DNA of 64,000 nucleotides from Priestia filamentosa (GCF_900177535.1 NZ_FXAJ01000004.1:1-64000), one strand, 5' to 3'; shown: positions 24,945-33,430, counted from the first letter of the stretch. A program made the numbers and translations. The notes: generated by a model not told the origin, from the letters alone.

Positions 24945-25253
24945 ATGGAACATTCATCAAATTCAGCTACAATTGTAGATGTATTAGAAACAATTCTAGA
25001 TAAAGGGGTTGTAATTGCAGGAGACATTAAAGTTGGTTTGGCAGATGTTGAACTTTTAACAATTAAAATTAGGCTTGTAGTTGCTTCAGTTGATAAAGCA
25101 AAAGAAATGGGAATGGACTGGTGGGAAACTGATTCCTACTTTTCTTCAAAAGCAACAGAACAGCTTGAGCATCAAAATTTAAAATTAAATGAGCGAATTG
25201 AGCAGTTAGAGAAAAAATTAGAAACAAAAGAAATTGAGGGTGAGAAAAAATGA
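24945..25253 (+). CDS. gvpJ: GvpJ, minor GvpA-family protein with coiled-coil tail
   Basis: The 102-residue protein has a GvpA-like core ([21 protein letters not shown]) followed by a C-terminal coiled coil (LNERIEQLEKKLETKE). GvpJ belongs to the minor conserved shell proteins needed at initiation. It is the last gas-vesicle gene here; the gvpT and gvpU that follow it in B. megaterium are missing. Confidence 0.92.
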   Translation: MEHSSNSATIVDVLETILDKGVVIAGDIKVGLADVELLTIKIRLVVASVDKAKEMGMDWWETDSYFSSKATEQLEHQNLKLNERIEQLEKKLETKEIEGEKK

Positions 25254-25265
25254 GAGGAATAAAAT

Positions 25266-25322
25266 TATACCATTGGAAAGGAAAAGAGAAAATGGTTTGC
25301 TCTTATCCTTTTCAATGGCATA
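25266..25322 (+). terminator. Long imperfect hairpin at the end of the gas-vesicle operon
   Basis: CCATTGGAAAGGAAAAGAG (25270-25288) pairs with CTCTTATCCTTTTCAATGG (25300-25318) apart from two positions, extended outwards by TAT/ATA. No T-run follows, so it may be a processing or stability element rather than an intrinsic terminator. Confidence 0.55.
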
Positions 25323-25328
25323 AACAGG

Positions 25329-26060
25329 CTATTCGTTTAGATGAAGAATATATCCTTTACCACGGATAACTTCAATCGTAAAATCATTATGAAGTTTTCT
25401 TCTCATTCGATAAACAAGGGCATTTAGCTCTTCTGCATGAACATCAGGGACTCCGTCCTCTAAAAGTTCACGCTCAGGCCATACCTCTTTTTTTATATCT
25501 GTTTTTAAAACAAACTCATTTAAAGAATGAGCAAGCTTATGGAAGAAAAGAAATTCCTTGTCGGAAAGTGTACATGTTTGTTTTTTATATGTGACAGTTT
25601 GTTTGATTTCATCCATTGTAAAAGGTAAAGAAGGACCATTACATTGAATCATTTCATGTGAAATAGGTTGAAAATCAAGCGTTTGATCAAGATCTAATGA
25701 AGAAAAATGTAAAACTACTGTTTCATTTGCAGCTGAAATGATATCACCATGCTTTAATGTAAAAGGTAAGTGTGGAGTTAAAGAACGTTTATTTACCTTT
25801 GTTCCATGCTTGCTGTTTAAATCAACGATGGATGCTTGGCCATTGCTATATTGAATAGCGAAATGCCTTCTCGAAACGAAAGCATTCGAAAAAGCAATAT
25901 CAGGTTTTGAGTTTGTTCCAACTCTACCAAATAAAATTTCAAACTGATCTACATATATATATGCTCCTTGTGTGAAAGGTTCTCCACATTCAACGAACAA
26001 TTTTGGATAAGTATCCATTGGGACGACAGGCTCCTTTTTGGTATCTGTTTTTTCAGACAA
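25329..26060 (-). CDS. FHA domain plus OmpR-type winged-helix regulator
   Basis: The 243-residue protein combines an FHA domain (about 20-120; LFGRVG, then SRRHFAI and DLNSKHGTKVNK, with the usual phosphothreonine-contacting R, S and N) with a C-terminal winged helix (about 150-243) of the OmpR/PhoB type: LSDKEFLFFHKL, HAEELNALVYRMRRKLH and VIRGKGYIL. It therefore looks like a DNA-binding protein that reads threonine phosphorylation. It converges on the gas-vesicle operon and diverges from the gene at 26151. The TTG at 26060 has a weak ribosome site; ATG 26015, behind AAAGGAG at 12 bases, is an alternative start. Its targets are unknown. Confidence 0.85.
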   Translation of the reverse strand: MSEKTDTKKEPVVPMDTYPKLFVECGEPFTQGAYIYVDQFEILFGRVGTNSKPDIAFSNAFVSRRHFAIQYSNGQASIVDLNSKHGTKVNKRSLTPHLPFTLKHGDIISAANETVVLHFSSLDLDQTLDFQPISHEMIQCNGPSLPFTMDEIKQTVTYKKQTCTLSDKEFLFFHKLAHSLNEFVLKTDIKKEVWPERELLEDGVPDVHAEELNALVYRMRRKLHNDFTIEVIRGKGYILHLNE

Positions 26061-26150
26061 TTATCATCTTATTTTCAGTTTTCTTTCATTGTCACATCAT
26101 TGCTTACTCGCTATGATAACATTAGACAATGTTAGCAAGGAGGGAAAACA

Positions 26151-26978
26151 ATGAAAAGGACTGTTAGCCTTGTTATTGTTTTACTAATTGCTTTTGTGGT
26201 CATTTACCTTGTAGAACATACAAAAGCACAATCGGGTTTTCCAAAAGAACTAAGCGTTGAAAAAATGGACGTGCAAGATGAGTTTAATGGAAAGAAAGGC
26301 ACATTCATCTTACGAGACTTAGAGAATAATAAGACATTAATATATAATAAAAAAAGAGCTTCGAGTCGTCAAGCACCTATTGGAACTTTTCAAATTCCTA
26401 GTTCTTTAATTGCTCTCGAAACGAAAACAGTTAAAGATGAATATGAAGTAAAAAGATGGGATGGAAGTGATCAAGGTGTGGACGAGTGGAACAAAGATCT
26501 TACCCTTGCTTCATCATTACGTAGCTCAGCTCCTTGGTATGAAAAAGAGATCGTCCAAGATATTGGAGTAAATAACATAAATAAATGGCTTCAGCGCTTA
26601 AACTACGGAAATGAAAAAACAGAGCAAAATCACTTGTTTTGGGAAGATAATAACTTACAGATATCTCCGCTTGAACAAGCTAATTTTTTAGAGTCTCTGT
26701 ATCATGAAGATTTACCTTTTTCTTCATCTTCAATGAAAAAAGTGAAGAGAATAATGATTGAAAAAGAAACAGGAACATATACTCTTCATAGTGTAAAAGG
26801 TTCAAAAGGAGAGCACAAGAGTGGATGGTACATAGGGTTTGTGACTGTAAAAGGACATCCATATGTATTTGTTACAAATATCGAAGGTAGCGGTAAGAAT
26901 GATGAGAGTGAACAAGCGAAAAAAATCACGGAAAAAATTTTTAAAAAATATAATGTATTAAAAGGTGCGTCTCTTTAA
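26151..26978 (+). CDS. Class D beta-lactamase-like protein without catalytic Ser and Lys
   Basis: The 275-residue membrane-anchored protein (helix 5-22) aligns with class D beta-lactamases over its length: QAPIGTFQIPSSLIALET against the family PASTFKIPNSLIALET, then WDG, LTL, FLESLY and the C-terminal sheet. The nucleophile motif STFK is GTFQ (G78-T-F-Q81), so both serine and general-base lysine are gone. The SxV motif reads SSAP (125-128), YGN is intact (152-154) and K223-S-G-W resembles the last motif. There is no frameshift, so it looks maintained as a non-catalytic protein. AGGAGGG precedes the ATG. It diverges from the FHA regulator. Confidence 0.87.
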   Translation: MKRTVSLVIVLLIAFVVIYLVEHTKAQSGFPKELSVEKMDVQDEFNGKKGTFILRDLENNKTLIYNKKRASSRQAPIGTFQIPSSLIALETKTVKDEYEVKRWDGSDQGVDEWNKDLTLASSLRSSAPWYEKEIVQDIGVNNINKWLQRLNYGNEKTEQNHLFWEDNNLQISPLEQANFLESLYHEDLPFSSSSMKKVKRIMIEKETGTYTLHSVKGSKGEHKSGWYIGFVTVKGHPYVFVTNIEGSGKNDESEQAKKITEKIFKKYNVLKGASL

Positions 26979-27119
26979 ATAGAGACGCATTTTTATATTT
27001 ATAGGAAAGAAGTCAATTTTTAATTTTTAGTTGACAGGTCGGAATTGTATGAATTAAAATGAAGACAAGAAAATAAAGAGTCGGAATCAAAGCTAAACAT
27101 TGAAAAAGGGAGGCAAAAC

Positions 27120-27908
27120 ATGATGAAAGAACAGTACAAAGTAATGGACGGCGCTGAATCATTTTTTATAAAAGGAAATGAAGTTGGTATTTTAATTTCA
27201 CATGGATTTATGGGAACTCCACAAAGTATGGAATATATTGGACACCGTTTAGCAGAACAAGGCTACACGGTATATGCTACAAGATTAAAAGGTCACGGTA
27301 CTCATCATTATGACCTTGAAAAATGCACGTATAAGGATTGGGTAGCAAGCATTGAAGAAGGCTATAAAAAATTGAAAGCTCAGTGTAGCAAAGTATTTAT
27401 GCTTGGCCAGTCAATGGGGGGAACATTAACAGCGAACTTAGCATTAACACATAAAGATATCGACGGTATTATGCTTATTAATCCTGCTATAAATTCAATT
27501 CCTGAAATGGAGCATTTAGATCAAACCGTAAATGATCGTTTTGTTGAAGAAGGAAGACCAGATATTCATAATGAAGAAGCGGTAGAGATTACGTATACGC
27601 ATGCGCCGATGAAGTCTATTAGGGAGCTTCTTTCGTTTATAAAAGTTGTTTCATTTAAATTATCAGGTATTGAAGCACCGCTATTATGCTTAACATCACC
27701 TGAAGATCATGTTGTGCCTGCTTCAAATAGTACGTATTTGTTAAACCATGTATCTTCCCAAGATAAGAAACAAGTGATGCTCCCTAACTCTTATCATGTT
27801 GCTTCAATGGACTTTGATCAAGATACAATTGTAAAACAGTGCACTTCTTTTATTGAAAGCAACCTTCAAAAGTTTAATAATGTCATTCCACTAAGAGCAG
27901 CAAAATAA
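27120..27908 (+). CDS. Carboxylesterase / monoacylglycerol-lipase-like hydrolase
   Basis: The 262-residue alpha/beta hydrolase has the oxyanion loop HGFMGTP, nucleophile elbow GQSMGG, an acid in SPEDHVVP and the histidine in NSYHVASMD. This pattern is that of Bacillus/Geobacillus Est30-type carboxylesterases. It is cytoplasmic with no signal peptide. GGGAGGC precedes the ATG. Confidence 0.88.
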   Translation: MMKEQYKVMDGAESFFIKGNEVGILISHGFMGTPQSMEYIGHRLAEQGYTVYATRLKGHGTHHYDLEKCTYKDWVASIEEGYKKLKAQCSKVFMLGQSMGGTLTANLALTHKDIDGIMLINPAINSIPEMEHLDQTVNDRFVEEGRPDIHNEEAVEITYTHAPMKSIRELLSFIKVVSFKLSGIEAPLLCLTSPEDHVVPASNSTYLLNHVSSQDKKQVMLPNSYHVASMDFDQDTIVKQCTSFIESNLQKFNNVIPLRAAK

Positions 27909-27940
27909 GGACCGATCAATGATGATCGGTCCTTATTTAT
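27907..27940. terminator. Bidirectional terminator between the esterase and pbpC
   Basis: AAGGACCGATCA pairs with TGATCGGTCCTT and TATTTATT follows. Confidence 0.85.
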
Positions 27941-29940
27941 TATTGTAGAGGGTTAGATGCATAATAATCTTCAAATACCTTTTTTACTTTCGGTACGACA
28001 GAGTGGCTTCCTCCGTCCGCATTGCTTACCATCATTGTTACAAGAAGAGAAGGGTTGTCAACATCTGTCATCACAAACCAACCGTTTTCAGCTCCTTGTT
28101 CGCCTTGAGACTTTTTAAGTTCTGCTGTTCCGGTTTTACCTGCCAGCGTTACTCCAGGAATTTTTGCGGCACGAGCTGTGCCGTGAGTATCTTTAATAAC
28201 TCCAATTAATCCTTTTCGTACTTCTTCAGTTGTTTTTTCAGACATTACGTGTTCTTTCCAAACTTGACCACTTTTTTCACTTTTTAATAAAACAGGAGTT
28301 ATCATATTCCCATTGTTTACAATAGACGTATAGATTGAAGCTAAATGAATGGGATTCACTTGTACTTCACCTTGTCCATATGCTGTATTAGCTAATAAAA
28401 GGTCAGATTCCATTTTGCCGTCTTTCGAAATAGTTGATGTAGACACATCGTATCCTTTAAGCGGAAGTTTCTCTCCAAAACCGTAATTTTTCGCTCCTTC
28501 GAGGAACTTTTCAGGGCCTAGCTTTACAGCTCCTTGTGCAAAGTAAATATTGTCTGATGTCACAAGGGCATCATAAAGATTAACGTTTGGTGAGCTTCCC
28601 ACACGATTTACATGAAAGCTTCCCCAGCTTTTATCTTTTTGCCATGGTCCACTTATTGCAAGTTTCTGATCCGGAGACCATACATTGTTTTCTAAGAGCA
28701 TGCCTGCTGTTAGAAGTTTAAATGTAGACCCAGGGGAAAAAGTAGCTTTGAAACGGTTTAGAAGTGGTTTATGCTCATTGTTAGAAAGAGCTTCATATTC
28801 ATCTGCGCTTATCCCTAACACAAAATCGGCTGGATTATAAGAAGGAGCGCTAACAAGAGCTAAAATTTCTCCTGTTTTAGGTTGAAGAGCTACCCCAACG
28901 CCTTCTCCATCTTTTAACTGATTATAAATAGATTCTTGTACGTTTGAGTCAATCGTTAGCTGTATGTCTTGTCCATTTTCTGCATTCTTTTTCAAGATTT
29001 CTTTTCGTTTATTTCCATCTTGATCTGCAATATAAATGACTGCTCCGTCCTTGGCGCGAAGCTTTGATTCATAGAGAGATTCCAGACCTGTTTTACCAAT
29101 AACAGAACTTGCTGTATATCCTTCATCCTTTTTCTTTTCTAGCATTTCAGCTGTGATGTCTCCAACATATCCAATAAGATGTGCACAAGATTCTCCACAT
29201 TGGTAAACTCGTGAAGGTACGTCTTGTGTTCCGACACCTTGGAGTTCTTTTGCCTTAGTAATAATTTCTTCATTTGTTGAGCTTACGGTCTTTAATGGCA
29301 CAAACAAGTTTTCTTTTACCCAAGACTGATTAAGTTTTTTATCAATCTCTTCTATACTCATATTTAAAATAGCTGCGAGTTTTTCTTTTGCACCATTTGT
29401 GTTTCCGAGTTCACCTGGAATAACACCAATTTGCGTAGCTGTCCCGTTGAAAGCAAGTGGTGTTCCATTTCGGTCTGTAATACTTCCACGCTCAGCTTTG
29501 ATAGTAGAAACACGTACTTTTTCTTTATCCTTCAAATCAGGGACAATAAGAGAAGGTGACCAGTTTACATACCAACTTTTATCTTTTGATTGTTCCTCTT
29601 CAACAGCTTTAATCGTTTCATTCCATTGAAGTTTGCCAGCCATGGTCTCCATTTTCATTGTTACTTTGAAACGGTTATCTTTTTCCTCTTTAACACTTAC
29701 TTTTAAGTTCTTTGTTTCAATTCCGCTATAAATATTTTCATATTTTGATATAAAGTCTTTTTCTGTAATAGAATTCTTAGATTTTTCATCAAGGTAAGTG
29801 TACATTTTCGTAAAATCTTGCTTGTTCCATGAAGCAACAAATTCTTTGATCCGTTCTTCGGCAGTTGGTTGATTTGAACAGGAAACAAGCGCTGTTATAC
29901 ATAAGCATAAAAAAGCGATAAAATATATTTTTTTCTTCAA
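27940..29940 (-). CDS. pbpC: Penicillin-binding protein 3 (class B transpeptidase)
   Basis: The 666-residue protein has a lipoprotein-like start (ITALVSCS), an MecA-N-type NTF2-like domain (about 30-145), a PBP dimerisation domain and a transpeptidase domain with all motifs: STFK from S405, SDN in VTSDNIYFA and KTGTAE near 601. This layout is that of B. subtilis PBP3 and low-affinity class B PBPs such as PBP2a. It cross-links septal/peripheral peptidoglycan outside the membrane. It starts with TTG behind AAGGGGGAG. Confidence 0.92.
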   Translation of the reverse strand: MKKKIYFIAFLCLCITALVSCSNQPTAEERIKEFVASWNKQDFTKMYTYLDEKSKNSITEKDFISKYENIYSGIETKNLKVSVKEEKDNRFKVTMKMETMAGKLQWNETIKAVEEEQSKDKSWYVNWSPSLIVPDLKDKEKVRVSTIKAERGSITDRNGTPLAFNGTATQIGVIPGELGNTNGAKEKLAAILNMSIEEIDKKLNQSWVKENLFVPLKTVSSTNEEIITKAKELQGVGTQDVPSRVYQCGESCAHLIGYVGDITAEMLEKKKDEGYTASSVIGKTGLESLYESKLRAKDGAVIYIADQDGNKRKEILKKNAENGQDIQLTIDSNVQESIYNQLKDGEGVGVALQPKTGEILALVSAPSYNPADFVLGISADEYEALSNNEHKPLLNRFKATFSPGSTFKLLTAGMLLENNVWSPDQKLAISGPWQKDKSWGSFHVNRVGSSPNVNLYDALVTSDNIYFAQGAVKLGPEKFLEGAKNYGFGEKLPLKGYDVSTSTISKDGKMESDLLLANTAYGQGEVQVNPIHLASIYTSIVNNGNMITPVLLKSEKSGQVWKEHVMSEKTTEEVRKGLIGVIKDTHGTARAAKIPGVTLAGKTGTAELKKSQGEQGAENGWFVMTDVDNPSLLVTMMVSNADGGSHSVVPKVKKVFEDYYASNPLQ

Positions 29941-30091
29941 CGTCGTGCTCTCCCCCTTGTAGTATAAAACTATGTTATGTTTTCATCATAATGGAAAACA
30001 TAGTAAAAGTAACCTAACAATTGGATGATAACAGATAAATAATATTAGTACAATCGATTGAGAAGAGACAGAGGGGAGAGAGACGTTCGAT

Positions 30092-30337
30092 TTATTTTGG
30101 CTTATTCAACTGGAGCTTTGCTTGCTGAATTAGTTCTTTTACCATCTTGCTTCCAATTTGTCCGCCGATTTTCCCAGCATTTTCAGATGTTAATTCTCGA
30201 TTTCTTCCTTTGTTTAAAGGGATATTCAATTCCTGTGCTATTTCATATTTTACGTCTTCTCCGTCAGTGCGATATCCCGCTTTTTTCATCACTTCTTTTT
30301 TGAATGCGATCATTTCAGGCTTTTTTTGTTTGCTCAT
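30092..30337 (-). CDS. Alpha/beta-type small acid-soluble spore protein
   Basis: The 81-residue protein has the SASP pattern: the germination-protease site region VKYEIAQELNIPL and the DNA-binding helix LTSENAGKIGGQIGSKMVKELIQQA. These proteins coat spore DNA and are degraded at germination. The N-terminal 25 residues are longer and more basic than in the major SASPs, so it is probably a minor type. AAAGGAGG lies before the ATG. Confidence 0.88.
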   Translation of the reverse strand: MSKQKKPEMIAFKKEVMKKAGYRTDGEDVKYEIAQELNIPLNKGRNRELTSENAGKIGGQIGSKMVKELIQQAKLQLNKPK

Positions 30338-30400
30338 TATATTTCCTCCTTTTTTATTTAGCGTTTGCTCTTTGCTAAAGAACTATGTAAAAAATGAAAA

Positions 30401-30442
30401 AAGCTTTCCTTTTTAAGTTCTAGAACTTAAAAAGGAAAGCTT
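30401..30442. terminator. 42-bp near-perfect palindrome, terminator of the HTH-TPR gene
   Basis: AAGCTTTCCTTTTTAAGTTC (30401-30420) is followed after TA by its exact reverse complement (30423-30442). On the minus strand CTTTTTTCATTTTTT follows, so it should terminate the gene ending at 30443. Confidence 0.82.
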
Positions 30443-31741
30443 TTATGAAGAGCTGTACATAGAGGATAATAAATTATTAGATTTTTTTAGCATATTATTT
30501 GCTTCAGCATAGTTTTGTTGTTCTTCGAGAATTTGTGCTTTAATTGCATAGCAATGTGATAGAATATAGGAAATATTGAATTCCTTACAAAATTTCTCAC
30601 AATCATTAATATAAATAAGTGATTCACCAAGAGAACTTTGCTTGAATTTAATACGTGCCATCATTGCCAAAAGTTTAGCTTTTGATTCTTTAAAAGAATG
30701 AGAGTAAAGAATACCTTGCTGGCAATATTCTTCTGCTTCTTCTAGGTTTTGCTGTTCATATGCTGTTGCTGCTAACTCATAATAAGTATCAACAACGTGA
30801 TGTTCCTGATGATGCGTCTTGGCAATAGTTAAGCTCTTCTTCAAATAGTCTTGAGATTTAGAAAGCTCTCCAACTTGGCGGTAAAGGATACCAAGATGTA
30901 AAAGACAATCACTATAGTTGGAATCTGGAGAGGATCTATCAATACGGCTTAAAGCATAAAGTGTCGATTGAATTCCATCTTTAGGTTGTCCAAGGTGAAG
31001 TTCTGCTAATCCCTTTAACATATAAAAACGGTCTTCTTGATAAAAAACAGAGCTTGTCTCCATAAGAGAGAGCGCTTCTTTAATATGAACAATTCCTCGC
31101 ATAAATTGATTTGTTTTACAGTATCCATATGCTAAATTATAGAGAACTTTTAAATGCACGATTTTATCAAATTCATGATATTGTGTTCTCAATAAAATAG
31201 ACGCATATAAGGCATGATCAATACAGCTTGAGTAGTTTTCTAACTGTCGATAACATGTTGCAAGAGAAGAGTATACTTCGATATGATAATTTAAATCAAA
31301 TGGAGTAATATAAACAAGACAGTCATTAAGATAACGAATAGCTTCTTCATATTCTCCTCTATTCATCGAGATTTCAGACAACAGTTTAAGTGCTTTACCG
31401 CGGATTGTAAAATTATTTTCGTCATGTGCTAGTGGCTCTAGAGCTTTATAAGCATTTTCATATTTTTTAGAATTGATTAGCGCAATGCACATACTTATTA
31501 CACGTTCTTTGTTGTTTGTCTCAACTTCCACTGAATCATTGCCTTCTGCTTCACCTAAAAGATAGCTTACGGAAACACCGAGTTTTGAAGCAATATGCTC
31601 AAGAGTTTTTAAAGAGGGCTTTGTATGATTTCGTTCAATCAAGCTAATCATTGAGTGACTTAAGTTTGGACCAGAAAGGTCACCTTGCGTGAAGCCAAGG
31701 CTTTTACGCTGCAGTTTTATTCGTTCTCCAACAGTTCTCAT
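30443..31741 (-). CDS. HTH-TPR regulator of RNPP type (NprR/Rap-like)
   Basis: The 432-residue protein starts with an XRE helix-turn-helix (about 5-62: GERIKLQRKSLGFTQGDLS, then MISLIERNHTKPSLKTLEHIA). The rest is TPR-like helical repeats, for example YNLAYGYCKTNQFMRGIVHI and CLLHLGILYRQVGELSKSQDYL. Length and layout match the NprR/AimR class of peptide receptors. No exported-peptide gene lies directly downstream, where a terminator and a SASP gene are found. If it has a ligand, it must be encoded elsewhere. The start has no strong ribosome site. Confidence 0.83.
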   Translation of the reverse strand: MRTVGERIKLQRKSLGFTQGDLSGPNLSHSMISLIERNHTKPSLKTLEHIASKLGVSVSYLLGEAEGNDSVEVETNNKERVISMCIALINSKKYENAYKALEPLAHDENNFTIRGKALKLLSEISMNRGEYEEAIRYLNDCLVYITPFDLNYHIEVYSSLATCYRQLENYSSCIDHALYASILLRTQYHEFDKIVHLKVLYNLAYGYCKTNQFMRGIVHIKEALSLMETSSVFYQEDRFYMLKGLAELHLGQPKDGIQSTLYALSRIDRSSPDSNYSDCLLHLGILYRQVGELSKSQDYLKKSLTIAKTHHQEHHVVDTYYELAATAYEQQNLEEAEEYCQQGILYSHSFKESKAKLLAMMARIKFKQSSLGESLIYINDCEKFCKEFNISYILSHCYAIKAQILEEQQNYAEANNMLKKSNNLLSSMYSSS

Positions 31742-32355
31742 ATAATCTCACACTTTCTAAAATAAGATATTGTACCTACAAATGTTTTTTAGTTGTATTT
31801 TAAGTATTTTCAATAAATTTTAATTACTATTATAAATAGATCGAGACTTATCCAATATTTGTTTTTTAATATTTGAATAAAAGGGTATTATATACATTTT
31901 TTCATTAAGCAATCGATAAGGTGTTTTGAAAATTCAGATTAATATTTCCTATTAATCCTCTTATTGCATATTTCAATCATATAGTTGTATATGAATAGAA
32001 AGACAATAAAACACATTAAAATCTAAATAAATAACAAAGAGTTAAAATAGAAAAAAATGTATAAATGGCTTAACAGCGCCTTTTATTATCTTTTGTATTA
32101 CATATAGATACCATTTTAGTAATTAATAAATATTAAAGTGTTAATGGTTATACTTTAGATATTAACATAAATTGTATGTTATACATAGTTTAAAATAATG
32201 TAAAACGTAAAAAATCTAGGTATATTATCACTGTAAAATAAAATATTCGTATTCGAATATTTTTTAGTAGGTATATTTTTACATAAATATACATTTTCTC
32301 TCTTTAGAGTACTGACTATTAGCCTATCAACAGAAAACTAGTAAATAAGAAATAA
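31742..32355. other. AT-rich gap without a supported gene
   Basis: I find no credible coding region on either strand in these 614 bases. They are dominated by A/T tracts. AATATTCG (32242) and CGAATATT (32254) form a terminator-like stem followed by six T. The stretch could hold the promoter of the HTH-TPR gene and a short untranslated RNA, but nothing proves either. Confidence 0.5.
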
Positions 32356-32371
32356 TTTGCCCAAGGGAAAA
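32356..32371. promoter_or_regulatory. Candidate MntR box upstream of the CDF exporter
   Basis: TTTGCCCAAGGGAAAA is near-palindromic and fits the Bacillus MntR site (about TTTGCCTTAAGGAAAA). A possible promoter, TTGTTT (32383) with TATAGT (32407) at 18 bases, lies just downstream, placing the site near -55 as expected for MntR activation of Mn exporters. Confidence 0.5.
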
Positions 32372-32582
32372 ACAGTTTAGTTTTGTTTAAACTTTTTTCT
32401 TTAAGCTATAGTAGTTCATAGAGGCAATTATGTTTCTGTAGACCCACTATGACGCGGTTTGGTAAACTAATTTTGCTGCAAATAATGTCTTTTCTACATA
32501 CGTTATAAAGTTGGTTAAAAGGAAAGAATGTAAGGAAGACTAAATATTCAGTAGCGCAGTTAGATGAAGGAGCGTGGATATA

Positions 32583-33428
32583 GTGAGCGCGGAGCGTGGC
32601 GCATGGGTTAGTATTTATACTTATCTTATCCTTTCAACGCTTAAACTGTTTATTGGGAACATAGCGAACTCAGAAGCTTTAAGTGCAGATGGATTAAATA
32701 ACTTTACAGATATTATCGCCTCAGTAGCTGTTTTAATCGGTTTGAAAATTTCAAAGAAACCTCGAGATAAAAACCACCCGTACGGACATTCAAGAGCTGA
32801 AAACATTTCTTCTTTACTTGCCTCGTTTATTATGATGGTTATTGGATTCCAAGTTTTATATGAAGCGGTTCAATCTCTTTGGCATCAGGAAGCAACAACT
32901 CCAAGTCTTTTGGCCGCTTTAGTAGGAGCAGGAGCAGCCATTGTAATGTTCTGTGTTTTTCTTTACAACAAGCGCCTTGCTGATAAATTGCAAAGTGGAG
33001 CATTAAAAGCTGTTGCAAAAGACAATCTTTCAGATGCTCTCGTAAGCGTTGGGGCTGTTGTAGGAATCATTGGAGCATATTTTGGTCTTTCGTGGTTAGA
33101 TCCACTTGCAGCTCTAGTTGTTGGGCTTATCATTTGTAAAACGGCTTTTGAAATTTTTAAAGAAACGTCGCTTTTATTAACAGATGGATTTGATGAAGAC
33201 AAAATGGGTGAATATAAGGAAGCCGTCAAGGCTATTACAGGAGTAAATGATGTTAAAGATTTAAGAGCGCGCATGCATGGTAATGATGTTGTGCTTGATG
33301 TTACAGTGACCGTTAATCCAGAGCTTAGCGTTGTACGCAGTCATGAGATTGCAGATGAGATTGAAGAAGAGCTCGAAACTAAACATCAGATTTCGATGAT
33401 TCATGTTCATATCGAACCAGATCATTAA
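32583..33428 (+). CDS. Cation diffusion facilitator, probable Mn2+ exporter (MneP/MneS type)
   Basis: The 281-residue CDF transporter has six membrane segments and a cytoplasmic C-terminal domain (about 205-281). Metal-site residues are N39-x3-D43 in segment 2 and D147-x3-D151 in segment 5. Zinc CDFs have H-x3-D there, whereas N/D-x3-D with D-x3-D is the manganese pattern of MntE/MneP. The GTG at 32583 is preferred, with AAGGAG at 10 bases; a GTG at 32574 is too close. The upstream MntR-like site supports Mn2+ efflux. Confidence 0.85.
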   Translation: MSAERGAWVSIYTYLILSTLKLFIGNIANSEALSADGLNNFTDIIASVAVLIGLKISKKPRDKNHPYGHSRAENISSLLASFIMMVIGFQVLYEAVQSLWHQEATTPSLLAALVGAGAAIVMFCVFLYNKRLADKLQSGALKAVAKDNLSDALVSVGAVVGIIGAYFGLSWLDPLAALVVGLIICKTAFEIFKETSLLLTDGFDEDKMGEYKEAVKAITGVNDVKDLRARMHGNDVVLDVTVTVNPELSVVRSHEIADEIEEELETKHQISMIHVHIEPDH

Positions 33429-33430
33429 GG

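Noticed and set aside
24610-24960. 116-codon antisense frame over gvpS-gvpK
   Set aside because: It is a shadow of the overlapping gvp genes, with no ribosome site or recognisable product.
25250-25369. 39-codon open frame beginning in the gvpJ stop (ATGA overlap)
   Set aside because: It consists mostly of the long hairpin and of the complement of the FHA gene's end, so it is more likely non-coding. It is not gvpT or gvpU.
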